Positions 1-8,950 of a stretch of 61,014 nt of DNA are shown in pieces (within the stretch, counting starts at the first letter, position 1; each line of letters begins with the position of its first letter). Origin of the DNA: a virus; the IMG/VR virus record IMGVR_UViG_3300043567_000426, positions 1 through 61,014 of that record, one strand, 5' to 3'. The notes beneath the pieces are model-generated. The model searched no databases, was not told where the DNA came from, and saw nothing but the letters and a program-made list of their open reading frames with translations. The translations under genes were made by a program, and so were the position numbers.

Positions 1-1188
1 ATTTTATCAAATATACTTTTGTTCCTGGTATGGGTTTTTACGATATCGGTTTACTTCATATTTTGGGTAATACCACAAACGCGGTTACTGCCGCTTGGCG
101 CGAGATGCTCGATGCCGGCATGTATGCTAACTTCCCCGGCTTCCTTATGGCGGATACTGGCGCGCGTCAGAATACGAATATATTCCGCGTTCCGCCGGGC
201 GGTGGGGCGTTAGTTAAGACGGGCGGCATGCCAATCAATCAGGCCATTATGCCATTGCCTTACAAAGAGGCTGGAGCAGGCTTGATGAACCTTGTCACTA
301 ATATTGTTGAGACGGGACAACGCGTTGGCGGCACGGCTGAAGTTGCTGTTGGCGAAGGGCGCAACGATGCGCCTGTCGGAACAACGATTGCGTTGATTGA
401 TCAGGCGACGAAGGTTCTCAACTCAGTTCACAAGCGCATGCATGCTTCGCAGGCAGAAGAGTTCCAGTTGCTTGTGCGCTGCTTCCGCGAACATCCAGAA
501 AGCTTCTGGAAGAAATGCCGCAAGCCATCAATTCAATGGAGCGAAGCTATCTTCATGCAAGCAGTCAATGACTGCGAGCTTGTTCCGCAAGCAGATCCAA
601 ACACGGCAAGTCATACGCAGCGCGTCATGAAGATCATGGCGTTGAAGCAATTGCAGCAACAAAATCCAGCTATGTATGATCCAAAGGCGATCGACATGGC
701 GGCGTTGAAGGCGATGGGCTGGAGCAACCCAGAACAGTTTATGGTTCCGGCTGAGACGCAGCAACAAGTCCCGCCGGAAGTTCAGAAGGCGATGGCAGAG
801 CTTCAGATCTTGAAGCAGGAGGCAGACGCCAAAACGGCGGTAGCCCAGGCTTCGGTCCAGGAGTCGCAAGTCGATGGCCAAGCGCGTCTGATGGATGCAG
901 AGACCAAGCGCATCCTTGCGCAAGCCAAGTTGCAAGAGACGCAAGCTAAAAGCGGCGTAGAAGCGCCACGCGGCGAAGATCCTTGGCGCCAGGTAGACGC
1001 AGAAGCAAAGATGATGGACGCAGAGACGCGCCGCATACTTGCAGAGCTAAAGGCTGCCGATCTTGGTCTTAACGTAGATAAGATGCAGATGGAATCAGAT
1101 CACCGCGAAGCTGATCGCATTCTTGATTCGCATCATCGCGCTGCTGATCGTGCAACGCAGTTGGCTAAAAACATTAATCCTGTTGAGG
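1..1188. repeat. Left copy of the 1,188-bp terminal direct repeat
   Basis: Bases 1-1188 align without gaps to 59827-61014. I count 37 substitutions by eye (about 96.9% identity), concentrated at third codon positions of the portal gene. The repeat shows that the contig is the linear form of a circular or circularly permuted genome of 59,826 bp. Because the copies are not identical, they probably come from two related strains or a mixed population, not from one molecule. Confidence 0.97.
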
Positions 1189-1196
1189 GTGAATAA
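1..1196 (+). CDS. Portal protein, C-terminal part (5' end lies at the other end of the window)
   Basis: The frame is open from the first base to TAA at 1194-1196 and continues the gene that begins at 58674. Once the circle is closed the protein is about 782 residues, similar to or slightly longer than P22-type portals. It forms the dodecameric ring at the capsid vertex through which DNA is packaged and ejected. This part holds the conserved core (FVPGMGFYDIGLLHILGN) and, after about residue 640 of the joined protein, a charged helical tail with repeated 'MDAETKRILA' and 'MDAETRRILA' segments, reminiscent of a portal barrel or C-terminal helix. The next gene starts on the last base of the stop codon. 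Call by family resemblance and position downstream of TerL. Confidence 0.93.
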   Translation, partial: FIKYTFVPGMGFYDIGLLHILGNTTNAVTAAWREMLDAGMYANFPGFLMADTGARQNTNIFRVPPGGGALVKTGGMPINQAIMPLPYKEAGAGLMNLVTNIVETGQRVGGTAEVAVGEGRNDAPVGTTIALIDQATKVLNSVHKRMHASQAEEFQLLVRCFREHPESFWKKCRKPSIQWSEAIFMQAVNDCELVPQADPNTASHTQRVMKIMALKQLQQQNPAMYDPKAIDMAALKAMGWSNPEQFMVPAETQQQVPPEVQKAMAELQILKQEADAKTAVAQASVQESQVDGQARLMDAETKRILAQAKLQETQAKSGVEAPRGEDPWRQVDAEAKMMDAETRRILAELKAADLGLNVDKMQMESDHREADRILDSHHRAADRATQLAKNINPVEGE

Positions 1197-3640
1197 TGTC
1201 CCGCATCATTGAGCGCGCTCTATCAATCATTAATGATAATCTGAAGGATCAGACCACAAGCTTTGCTGATCCTGTCAGCATCAAGCCAATGGCGCGTGGC
1301 GGCGATGTTAAAGGCCGTATTTTGCAGGACGAATATCCTACGCATTATCTTCCGCATATCGGTCGCCAAGTGATGGCTGATGGCGGTGCACCTGTTAAGG
1401 GCTTTGAGGGACGCGTATTTAGCCCACCTCCTGTTGAGGAGCCTGTCTCCGCTGAAGGCGTAGAAGCTTATCACGGTTCTCCGCATGAGTTTGAAAATTT
1501 TGATATAAGCAAGATTGGCACGGGCGAAGGCGCGCAAGTTTATGGGCATGGACTATATTTTGCTGGGAATGAAAATGTAGCAAAGTATTATAGAGACTCT
1601 CTTACTGATCCCGACAATGTTCCTTTGCATTTTAAGGGAAAGCCTGTTGATACAGTTTGGAATGATGAAATATCTGATCGATGGAAAGATATTGTAAAAA
1701 AATTACCAAAAGATCATGAGGATGATTTTCAAACAGTTATGGGTAATCTTTCTCAAATTAACAATATGTCTGACCTAAAGCATATTCGCGCTAATTTAGA
1801 TCGCAAACAAAATAATATTCTTGATAAAATTGTTTTACCGGAACTTTCTAAACCAGAGATAGGTTCCGGTCATATGTATGAAGTTCGTATTGATGCGCAT
1901 CCAGAAGAACATTTGCTTGATTGGGATAAGCCACTAAAGGATCAGCATCCTAATGTTCTAGCTGCATTTAACAAATCTGTTATTCCTATTAAAGATGACG
2001 AAGATAAGATGATACATGAGATGTATGGCAATAAGGCCGCTCATGAATATCTTGGGTTATTTGATAGAAGCAAGGGCTCTCAGGCATATAAGACGTTTGC
2101 TGAACATCTTGGTGGACCTGAGAAAGCAAGCGCCGCCTTGGCAGAAGCTGGCATTCGCGGCATCCGTTATCTTGATGCTGGCTCACGCGGTCAAGATGAG
2201 CAAAGCGGCTCGCATAACTACGTCATATTTGATCCGAAGCACATTAAGATCAAGCGCCGTTATGCAGAAGGCGGAGAGATTCCAGAAAAGGATGATGAGG
2301 GAATAGCAGCTTATGCTTTTGGTAATTCTATCCCGCATCTTGATCAAAGAATAAAAAATGAATATCAAGGTTCGCATCAATCTCCAGGGCCAGAAAATGG
2401 CGCGCCTTTATGGAGAATGCATGATTTATATCCAGATGATTTATATTCCTCAAATGGATTTAGATATTACGCAGATTATGGCCTCCCTTACGATAGAGAA
2501 GGGTATAACAGGGCGATATCCTATGTAAATCGGCCAAATAGCTTCGTAACAATTTATAGGGCGGTTCCTAAAGATACTTCTATTAAAAATATAAATCCAA
2601 GTGATTGGGTTACTTTAACAAGAAGCTACGCAAAAGATCATGGAGAATCCACTCTTGGGGGCGAATATAAGATATTAAAAAAAATGGTTAGAGCCAGAGA
2701 TCTTTTTACTCATGCAGATTCTATCCATGAATTTGGATACAATCCACAGCCTCGCGTATCTGATGACGAAATAGTTTCAAGAATGTCCGATGAAGAGGCT
2801 AAAAATAAATTAGAAAGATTGTCTCCACAGGCAAGGACCACCTTAAAGCGAGCTCTTGAAAATAGATTAGCGCCAAAGAAAGCATACGGCGGAGATGTTG
2901 AAGATAACGATATTCAACTTTCTCCTGATGCTGAGGCCATAGATGAAATGCCTGATCAGGCGTTCAATTCTGCCAAGACATCACGCAATCAGATCCCTGC
3001 ATTGTTTAATAGCCCAGCGTTTGAACGCAATAAAGGAAGCCGCAATCTAGATTACGGCGGTGGCGCTTTCGACAAGGGATCAGAATATCTTGCGCAAGAG
3101 CATGGCGTTGATAGCCAAGTTTACGATCCTTTCAATCGATCAAAAGAGCATAATGATTTTGTATTGAAGGGCTTTAAGAAAGAACCCGCAGATACAGCAA
3201 CAGTTGCAAATGTGCTTAATGTGATTGCGGAGCCAGAAGCTCGTATGCATGTCATTAAACAAGTCCATCAACATATTAAGCCAGACGGCAAAGCTTACTT
3301 CACAGTTTATGAAGGCGACGGGAAAGATAAGAACAGCGGCAACTCGCGCATGACGCGCGATGGCTGGCAAGAGAATCGCCCAACGCATTCTTATGTCGAA
3401 GAGATCAAGCAAGTGTTCCCTGATGTGCGTCTTTCCGGCAAGACGATCATCGCCAGTAAAAAGCCAGCGAAAGCTTACGGTGGCTCTATCCCTGGACCAA
3501 AGCTTACGGAAGAAAACGCCGATGACTTTGCGCGTCGTTTGATCGCTTGGACGTTCGCCACGGCGCCACTGTTCCAGCGCGCTGCTGGCGGCTCTGTTAT
3601 TGATGATCCACTTGATGTATTATCCAAACTTCGCCGTTGA
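1196..3640 (+). CDS. Multidomain 'polyvalent' protein: two ART-like domains plus a methyltransferase-like domain
   Basis: This 814-residue protein follows the portal with a one-base overlap. Residues about 90-350 begin 'YHGSPHEFENFDISKIGTG' and contain 'GHGLYFA', matching ADP-ribosyltransferase domains found in phage polyvalent proteins (ART-PolyVal type). Residues about 370-560 hold a second ART-like unit with 'IYRAVPKD' (R455) and 'SIHEFGY' (E512). Residues about 600-760 resemble a class I SAM methyltransferase: 'DYGGGAFDKG' as glycine loop, then 'VYDPFNRS' and 'ATVANVLNVI'. Domains are separated by short linkers ending in GG (YAEGG, KAYGG, RAAGG). It may be carried in the virion and injected, modifying host targets or blocking defences. 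Domain calls rest on motif memory; activity is inferred. Confidence 0.72.
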   Translation: MSRIIERALSIINDNLKDQTTSFADPVSIKPMARGGDVKGRILQDEYPTHYLPHIGRQVMADGGAPVKGFEGRVFSPPPVEEPVSAEGVEAYHGSPHEFENFDISKIGTGEGAQVYGHGLYFAGNENVAKYYRDSLTDPDNVPLHFKGKPVDTVWNDEISDRWKDIVKKLPKDHEDDFQTVMGNLSQINNMSDLKHIRANLDRKQNNILDKIVLPELSKPEIGSGHMYEVRIDAHPEEHLLDWDKPLKDQHPNVLAAFNKSVIPIKDDEDKMIHEMYGNKAAHEYLGLFDRSKGSQAYKTFAEHLGGPEKASAALAEAGIRGIRYLDAGSRGQDEQSGSHNYVIFDPKHIKIKRRYAEGGEIPEKDDEGIAAYAFGNSIPHLDQRIKNEYQGSHQSPGPENGAPLWRMHDLYPDDLYSSNGFRYYADYGLPYDREGYNRAISYVNRPNSFVTIYRAVPKDTSIKNINPSDWVTLTRSYAKDHGESTLGGEYKILKKMVRARDLFTHADSIHEFGYNPQPRVSDDEIVSRMSDEEAKNKLERLSPQARTTLKRALENRLAPKKAYGGDVEDNDIQLSPDAEAIDEMPDQAFNSAKTSRNQIPALFNSPAFERNKGSRNLDYGGGAFDKGSEYLAQEHGVDSQVYDPFNRSKEHNDFVLKGFKKEPADTATVANVLNVIAEPEARMHVIKQVHQHIKPDGKAYFTVYEGDGKDKNSGNSRMTRDGWQENRPTHSYVEEIKQVFPDVRLSGKTIIASKKPAKAYGGSIPGPKLTEENADDFARRLIAWTFATAPLFQRAAGGSVIDDPLDVLSKLRR

Positions 3641-3685
3641 TGGGCGAGACGGGGACGCCCGTAAAAATCCGGCCGGAGAACAAGA

Positions 3686-4963
3686 ATGTATGAATTAGCT
3701 AAAAGCTCACGCGATAAGATGAAGGCGAAAGCCCGTCGTCTCGCTAACCCAGGTGACTATTACAAAGACCAAGAGGTCTCCAGCGCGGATTGGTCTCCAG
3801 CGCCTCCTCTCAAAACTGAGATGAAGACCGGCGCGCGTCCAATTATGAAGCCATCGTCCAAAGGCACAGGCGAATCATACGCCGCTCGCGATACGAAAAA
3901 GGCTATTGGCGCAGACATGAAGCGCGGCGCTTTTAAAGCCGGCGGCGCTGTAAAAGGCAGCAAGATTCCTTCCGCAGAAGAGACGCTATCCACAAAAGCG
4001 ATCGTTGGTTCTAACCCTATTAAGCCAACGCGCGGCGCAGCTGGCCACTATAAAAAAGGCGGCGCGGTTAAAAAGGCTGATGGCGGCGATGTTGATGCTT
4101 CAAAAGCTCCGCAAAGAACCACAGCTTCGCAAAATGTTTATTCGCCTAAATATAATGAAGATGCTGTAAACAAAGCGATTGCTTCATCAAATAGATCTGG
4201 CCAACGCATTAGCGGCAAAGAATCATCGGCTATTAAAGCTTTGTTGAAGGGCCGCACTGGCCGCGCTGGCGGTGGATCGGCTCTTGAAAAAATGGTCGGC
4301 AAACCAAAAACCGGCAGCGACATGAGCCAAGTCGGAAAGATGGGAACTGCTAACTATACGCAAGAAGAGAAGGGCGCTCTTAATCGCGTATTAAACAAAG
4401 AAGATTCGTTGCCAGAACCAGCTGAAGCAGCAGAGCGTTCCGGAAAATATCAAAACTACAAGAAGGGTGGCCGTGCAGAACGCAAAGCAGGCGGCCGCAC
4501 TCGCGCCAAGGGCAAGACGAATATTAACATCGTTATCGCCGCTGGCCGCAAAGCTGGCCCAGAAGCTCCAGCGTTGGATATGGCCGCTGGCATGCCTTCG
4601 GCTCCTGCAAACATTCCTGTGCCTATGCCAGGCGCTGGCGCTCCGCCTCCAGCTGCAATGCCTATGGGCGGCCCTCCAGGCGCTCCTACGCCAGGCATTC
4701 CAGGTCTGCCTCCAGGCCGGAAGGCTGGCGGCCGCATCACCAAGATTGCAAGCTCATACAAGGATATGCAGGCTGGCTCTGGCAGCGGCGAAGGCCGTTT
4801 GCAGAAAACTGATATCGCCAAGAAGCATCATGACGCGCCTGCGCGTAAGGCTGGCGGCAAGGTCTACAGTTCCTATAAGGACATGGATGCGGGTGCTGGT
4901 TCCGGTCCCGGTCGTCTAGAAAAGACTGAGATCGAAAGGAAACAGAGAGCTCGCGGCAAGTAA
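3686..4963 (+). CDS. Basic, low-complexity GG-repeat protein, probable virion component
   Basis: This 425-residue protein is rich in Lys, Arg, Gly and Ala, with little predicted order. It carries many short units of the form K-x-GG-x-V/I (FKAGGAVKG, YKKGGAVKK, RKAGGRITK, RKAGGKVYS). Its C-terminus contains a duplicated unit, 'SSYKDMQAGSGSGEGRLQKT' followed by 'SSYKDMDAGAGSGPGRLEKT'. A proline/alanine/methionine-rich stretch lies at about residues 295-345. The basic composition and its place between portal and scaffold suggest a DNA-associated internal head or ejected protein. No enzymatic domain is recognised. Confidence 0.75.
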   Translation: MYELAKSSRDKMKAKARRLANPGDYYKDQEVSSADWSPAPPLKTEMKTGARPIMKPSSKGTGESYAARDTKKAIGADMKRGAFKAGGAVKGSKIPSAEETLSTKAIVGSNPIKPTRGAAGHYKKGGAVKKADGGDVDASKAPQRTTASQNVYSPKYNEDAVNKAIASSNRSGQRISGKESSAIKALLKGRTGRAGGGSALEKMVGKPKTGSDMSQVGKMGTANYTQEEKGALNRVLNKEDSLPEPAEAAERSGKYQNYKKGGRAERKAGGRTRAKGKTNINIVIAAGRKAGPEAPALDMAAGMPSAPANIPVPMPGAGAPPPAAMPMGGPPGAPTPGIPGLPPGRKAGGRITKIASSYKDMQAGSGSGEGRLQKTDIAKKHHDAPARKAGGKVYSSYKDMDAGAGSGPGRLEKTEIERKQRARGK

Positions 4964-4980
4964 TTGCAGCGATCGGGGTC

Positions 4981-5006
4981 GGTCGTCATCCCCCTTTATG
5001 ACGGCC
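4981..5006 (+). terminator. Hairpin after the GG-repeat gene
   Basis: A 9-bp stem (4981-4989 with 4998-5006, one G-T pair) with an 8-nt loop lies 18 nt after the stop of the preceding gene. No strong U-tract follows, so it may be a weak terminator or a transcript-stabilising stem before the small gene at 5048. Confidence 0.4.
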
Positions 5007-5047
5007 GGCCTCATTAAATTTAAAGGGACCAGTGAAAGGGGCTGGTT

Positions 5048-5260
5048 GTGGCGACGTATACAAGAACCCATATGTTTGAGCATGAGCTCAAAAAACTTAT
5101 TGAGATCGAAATCGAAAGACTGAAAGAGAATATGTCTCTTGGTTTAATCTCAGATCATGAAGAATACCGGCAGATTGCTGGGAAGATCGCGGGTTTGCGC
5201 CTCGCGATTGAATATATGGCTGAAGCAGACGCCATATGTAACGGTAAAGCGCGAGACTAA
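5048..5260 (+). CDS. Small coiled-coil protein of the head module
   Basis: 70 residues, starting at GTG with AAAGGGG seven bases upstream. It is mostly charged helix (residues 10-60, 'FEHELKKLIEIEIERLKENM'), so probably a small coiled coil. It lies between the basic GG-repeat protein and the GroES-like gene, in the same direction, and ends 17 bases before the next start. Function unknown; such small helical proteins are common beside portal and scaffold genes. Confidence 0.7.
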   Translation: MATYTRTHMFEHELKKLIEIEIERLKENMSLGLISDHEEYRQIAGKIAGLRLAIEYMAEADAICNGKARD

Positions 5261-5277
5261 CGAAAGGGGAACCCATA

Positions 5278-5670
5278 ATGTCAGCCATGTTGATGGATCA
5301 TGAGATTGATCCAAAAGAAAAGATTTTAAAAGAGCTTGGAGATCTGTCCAATATAGAAATATTCAACAATCAGATTCTTGTCGCCGTCTATGTGCGCCCA
5401 GAAAAAACTAAGAGCGGCTTGTATCTTTCTGATTCGATGCGCTCAGAAGACCAATTTCAAGGCAAAACTGGCTTGTTAGTTGGCATGGGGCCGGCTGCTT
5501 TTAATGATGAAAGCGGTCAGTGGTTCAATAACGCCAGTTTTAATCTGCATGATTGGCTTGTGTTCCGGCCTTCTGATGGCTGGAGCATAAAAGTTAACGG
5601 CGTTTTGTGTCGAATGATGGCTGATACGCAAGTAAAGGCAAGAATTTCCGGCCCAGATCAGGTTTGGTGA
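5278..5670 (+). CDS. GroES-like co-chaperonin
   Basis: 130 residues. 'NNQILVAVYVRPEKTKSGLYLSD' is the Cpn10 N-terminal strand and mobile-loop region, followed by 'GKTGLLVGMGP', 'HDWLVFRPSDGW' and 'NGVLCRMMADTQVKARI', which matches phage GroES-like proteins (Cpn10 fold, functionally like T4 gp31). It would cap host GroEL and help fold the capsid protein, consistent with its place just before scaffold and capsid genes. GAAAGGGG lies 8 bases before ATG 5278; in-frame ATGs at 5287 and 5293 are weaker alternatives. Confidence 0.85.
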   Translation: MSAMLMDHEIDPKEKILKELGDLSNIEIFNNQILVAVYVRPEKTKSGLYLSDSMRSEDQFQGKTGLLVGMGPAAFNDESGQWFNNASFNLHDWLVFRPSDGWSIKVNGVLCRMMADTQVKARISGPDQVW

Positions 5671-5680
5671 GGAGAATTAT

Positions 5681-6601
5681 ATGTCTGATGAACAAGAACA
5701 TATTGAAGTAGAGCTAGAAGAGCCAAAAAAGGACGATGAGCTTAAAGTTGAGGTCAAAGATGACCCAGAACCAGAGAAAAAAGCGAAGAAAGCTGAGAAA
5801 ACTGAAGAAGTAGCGCCAGAAGACGGCATTCAAGAGCTTAAAAAGCGCCTTGAACAAGAAAAGCAGGCTCGCATTGAGGCTGAACGCCGCGCGCATCAGG
5901 CAAATAACCAGATCAACAAGGCTTACCAAGAGGTAAAAGATACAAATTACCAGTTGGTGACGAATGCGATTGAGACGGTAAAGAGCCGCGCTGAAATGTT
6001 GAAGAACGCCTACCGCGAATCAATGTCGGTTAGCGATTTTGACAAGGCTGCTGATATCCAACAGGCGATGATTGAGAATGATCGTCAGTTGTCTGATCTG
6101 AAAAGAGGCGAAAAAGCCCTCAAAGAGCAAATGGAGGAATCCAATGCTCAACCAGTGCGGCCAGTATCGCCTCCAGCCGCAGATCCTATTGAGCAAATGG
6201 CGCAAGCCGTTTCTCCAGCGTCTGCTGCTTGGCTGCGAGATAACCGCGACAACTTAAAAGATGAGCGCAGCATCAGAAAAATGTTCCGCGCGCATGAAGA
6301 CGCTCTTGATGAAGGTATCTTGGCGGATACGCCAGAATATTTTGGCTTCATTGAGCAACGCCTTGGCGTTCGCAGATATGAAGAAGAGGCTCCAGAGCCA
6401 TTGTCTGCCGCTTCGGCGCCAGCACCTCGCAAGTCAGTATCGCCTCCAGCTGCTCCTGTCTCTCGCGGTAACGGAACGCGCCCTGGCGTTGTCCGTTTGA
6501 CAAGGGAACAGGCTGATACGGCTAAAATGATGGGCATGACTGAAAAGGAATATGCCACGGCCATGCTGGCGCTTCGCGAAGAAGGCAAGCTTACACATTA
6601 A
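5681..6601 (+). CDS. Capsid scaffolding protein
   Basis: 306 residues. It has an acidic N-terminus (about residues 1-50), a long coiled coil (about 50-165, 'QELKKRLEQEKQARIEAERR'), a Pro/Ala-rich segment and a short C-terminal helix ('LTREQADTAKMMGMTEKEYA'), which is the usual architecture of tailed-phage scaffolds that nucleate procapsid assembly through the C-terminal helix. It lies between GroES-like and capsid genes. No protease motif is seen, so the scaffold is probably recycled or expelled, as in P22. Start ATG has GGAG 6-10 bases upstream. Confidence 0.85.
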   Translation: MSDEQEHIEVELEEPKKDDELKVEVKDDPEPEKKAKKAEKTEEVAPEDGIQELKKRLEQEKQARIEAERRAHQANNQINKAYQEVKDTNYQLVTNAIETVKSRAEMLKNAYRESMSVSDFDKAADIQQAMIENDRQLSDLKRGEKALKEQMEESNAQPVRPVSPPAADPIEQMAQAVSPASAAWLRDNRDNLKDERSIRKMFRAHEDALDEGILADTPEYFGFIEQRLGVRRYEEEAPEPLSAASAPAPRKSVSPPAAPVSRGNGTRPGVVRLTREQADTAKMMGMTEKEYATAMLALREEGKLTH

Positions 6602-6612
6602 TGGAGATATAG

Positions 6613-7197
6613 ATGGAAACTGTAATTAAGCGTAACCCACGCCCTCGCGGCCTTCTCAATCTGAAGGCTGATGAGCCAGCTGTGGCTACAGAAGCGCCAC
6701 AAGATACGTTGAGAGGCCCTATGCGCGAAGAAGATTCTTTATCAAGAGCCGCCCAGCGCGCCGCAGAATTGCGTGGGCATTTGAAGGATGAAGTCAGCGA
6801 TTCTGAAGACAAGTTCTTCATTGACATTGATATCATCCCAGACGGCTGGACGTATGAATGGAAGCGCCACACCATTTATGGAGAAGAAGATCCTGCCTAT
6901 CAGGTTCAACTAGCCCGCGCAGGCTGGACGGCTGTCCCTGTTCATCGCCATCCTAACATGATGCCGCACAATACTGACCATAAGGTCATTACGCGTGACG
7001 GCATGATTCTGATGGAATGCCCGACGGAAATCATTGATGAGCGCCGTCGCAATGAATTGGTCAAAGCGCGCAATCAAGTTCGCCATAAAGAGGCGCAGCT
7101 TGCTGGAACGCCTGATGGAACGCTTACGCGCGATCATGCCCAGGTTAAGCCAAACATCAAGAAATCGTTTGAGGCTATGCCTGTTCCTGAGAAGTAA
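6613..7197 (+). CDS. Conserved head-module protein
   Basis: 194 residues, starting in the 'TAATGGAGATATAGATG' version of the genome's recurrent leader. The centre contains 'IIPDGWTYEWKRHTIYGEED' and 'RAGWTAVPVHRHPNMMP', a family I recognise from podovirus head modules just before the capsid genes but whose function is unknown to me. The C-terminal third is charged and helical. It is probably a minor virion or assembly protein. A terminator-like hairpin follows. Confidence 0.75.
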   Translation: METVIKRNPRPRGLLNLKADEPAVATEAPQDTLRGPMREEDSLSRAAQRAAELRGHLKDEVSDSEDKFFIDIDIIPDGWTYEWKRHTIYGEEDPAYQVQLARAGWTAVPVHRHPNMMPHNTDHKVITRDGMILMECPTEIIDERRRNELVKARNQVRHKEAQLAGTPDGTLTRDHAQVKPNIKKSFEAMPVPEK

Positions 7198-7232
7198 AAA
7201 GATAATAAAACGCTTTTCTTATTACCCAAAAA

Positions 7233-7270
7233 TAGAGCCGTCGGAAGAAATTTCGGGGGCTCTTTACTTT
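7233..7270 (+). terminator. Rho-independent-type terminator after the pre-capsid genes
   Basis: AGAGCC (7234-7239) pairs with GGCTCT (7258-7263), with an inner AT-rich palindrome, and is followed by TTTACTTTT. It lies 36 nt after the stop of the preceding gene and before a candidate promoter, separating the packaging/scaffold transcript from the capsid transcript. Confidence 0.6.
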
Positions 7271-7281
7271 TAAGTCTATGT

Positions 7282-7311
7282 TTGCAATAATTACTACAGG
7301 CTATCTATAAG
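7282..7311 (+). promoter_or_regulatory. Candidate sigma70-type promoter for the capsid genes
   Basis: TTGCAA (7282-7287), 18-bp spacer, TATAAG (7306-7311), about 120 nt upstream of the decoration protein. It sits directly after a terminator-like hairpin in one of the few longer gaps of the late region (7198-7431). The rest of that gap is a GC-rich leader ending in AAGGAG before ATG 7432. The call rests on hexamer similarity only. Confidence 0.5.
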
Positions 7312-7431
7312 CGCGCTCCCGGTGCAGTTGCGCTTGCCCCGTCTCCCCCGGTGCGGAGATATTAACCAATCCCCGGTTCTATACTCGCCCCGGCGCGCGA
7401 TGATGAGCCTCCTATATAAGGAGAACCCGTC

Positions 7432-8016
7432 ATGGCGAATACGTTCGCGCCTTTCGGTTTTCGTCAGTATAGCGGGAACGGCTCTGCCCCGACTTATGAA
7501 CAAGTCGAGATGCAGATTGCTTCCAACTATACGACTGCTATTTTCTTTGGTGACGCTGTCCTTCAAGACACTAACGGCACGATCACGCGCGCTGGCGATG
7601 CGCCAACGACGCAGCTTGCTGGCGTGTTCCAAGGCTGTAAATATCTTTCAACGTCTCAGAAGCGCACTGTTTGGTCAAACTACTGGCCGGGCTCAGACAA
7701 CAATGGCGTTGTCTATGCTTACGTCGTAAACGATCCAAACGCTCGTTTCCTTGTGCAAGCTGGCAGCACCACGAATGTGACGCAGGCTGGCGTTGGCGCC
7801 TCAATTTCGCTTGCTGGCGGCTCCGCTGGTAACACGGCGAACGGCATCTCTGGCATGTATGTTGAAACGCTTGGAACGTCTTCGACGGCTCCTTTCCGCG
7901 TCATCAGTCTTGTCACTGACCCGCCAGGTTCAAACGGCACCGATACGGCCTCGAATGCTAACTACGTTATTGTTGGCTTCTTGAACGTCTCGACCAAGAC
8001 GCTTGTCACAATCTAA
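7432..8016 (+). CDS. Putative capsid decoration / head structural protein
   Basis: 194 residues. The opening 'MANTFAPFGFRQYSGNGSAP' and the core 'GCKYLSTSQKRTVWSNYWPG' are typical of a podovirus structural family encoded immediately upstream of the major capsid protein. It is beta-rich, Gly/Ser/Thr-rich, without a signal peptide. It probably coats or stabilises the capsid. AAGGAG lies 7 bases before the ATG, and the capsid gene follows after 13 bases, so strong co-expression is likely. Confidence 0.75.
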   Translation: MANTFAPFGFRQYSGNGSAPTYEQVEMQIASNYTTAIFFGDAVLQDTNGTITRAGDAPTTQLAGVFQGCKYLSTSQKRTVWSNYWPGSDNNGVVYAYVVNDPNARFLVQAGSTTNVTQAGVGASISLAGGSAGNTANGISGMYVETLGTSSTAPFRVISLVTDPPGSNGTDTASNANYVIVGFLNVSTKTLVTI

Positions 8017-8029
8017 GGAGTAAGGACCA

Positions 8030-8941
8030 ATGGCTGTTAATCTTTCTGCCATTAAAGACCTTCTCCTCCCCGGTCTCCGTGGGGTTGAAGGCAAATACGA
8101 GCAGATCCCGTCGCAATACGACAAGATCTTCACGAAGCATGATTCAAAAATGGCTTTGGAACGCACCGCTGAAATGCGCTTCCTTGGTCTTGCACAGCTG
8201 AAAACCGAAGGCGCTCAGACCGCTTTCGATAACGGCGCTGGCGAACGCTACGTCTATAACCAAGAGCATACTGAAATTGCTCTAGGCTATGCGATTACGC
8301 GTAAGGCAATCGATGATAACCTGTATAAGACACAGTTTATGCCATCGAACCTTGGCCTTATTGAATCGTTCCAGCAGACGAAGGAAATTTACGGCGCCAA
8401 CGTGTTAAACACGGCGACGACGTATAATGCTTCGATCGGCGGTGACGGTAAGGCCCTTATCGCTACAGACCATCCTATCGATGGCGGCACGGTTGCTAAC
8501 CGTCCTGCGGTTGATGTTGATCTGAACGAAGCGACGTTGTTGAACGGCATGATTTCGATCAGAACAAACTTTAAAGACCAAGCTGGTCTTAAAGTATTTG
8601 CTCGCGGTCGTCGTCTTGTTGTTCCGCCTGCTCTGGAACCAGTTGCAATTCGTCTTACTAAGACTGAACTGCGCCCAGGAACGGCAGATAATGACGTCAA
8701 TGCGATCATGATGACTGCTGGCGGATTGCCAGAAGGCTACATGGTCAACGACTATCTGACGTCTGCTCGTGCATGGTTCTTGCTCACGAACATTGATGGG
8801 CTCTCATATATGGAGCGCGTAAAGTTCGAGTCCGACATGCAAGTCGATTTTGTGACTGACAACTTACTCGTAAAGGGTTATGAACGTTACAGTTTCGGCT
8901 ATTACAACTGGCGTTCGATCTTCGGATCTTTCCCAACGTAA
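8030..8941 (+). CDS. Major capsid protein
   Basis: 303 residues. Recognisable features are 'LLPGLRGVEGKYEQIPSQYD' at the N-terminus, 'TDHPIDGGTVANRPAVDVDL', 'TELRPGTADNDVNAI', 'LSYMERVKFESDMQVDF' and 'LVKGYERYSFGYYNWRSIFG', as in HK97-fold major head proteins related to the Mu gpT-like group. It forms the icosahedral shell with the scaffold at 5681. A strong ribosome-binding site (AAGGAG) precedes ATG 8030, and a 10-bp hairpin follows the stop codon. Confidence 0.92.
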   Translation: MAVNLSAIKDLLLPGLRGVEGKYEQIPSQYDKIFTKHDSKMALERTAEMRFLGLAQLKTEGAQTAFDNGAGERYVYNQEHTEIALGYAITRKAIDDNLYKTQFMPSNLGLIESFQQTKEIYGANVLNTATTYNASIGGDGKALIATDHPIDGGTVANRPAVDVDLNEATLLNGMISIRTNFKDQAGLKVFARGRRLVVPPALEPVAIRLTKTELRPGTADNDVNAIMMTAGGLPEGYMVNDYLTSARAWFLLTNIDGLSYMERVKFESDMQVDFVTDNLLVKGYERYSFGYYNWRSIFGSFPT

Positions 8942-8950
8942 ATCAAATAA

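Noticed and set aside
4456-4919. Overlapping frames on both strands inside the basic GG-repeat gene
   Set aside because: They are by-products of the Gly/Pro/Ala-rich codons of the 425-residue protein and have no own start signals.
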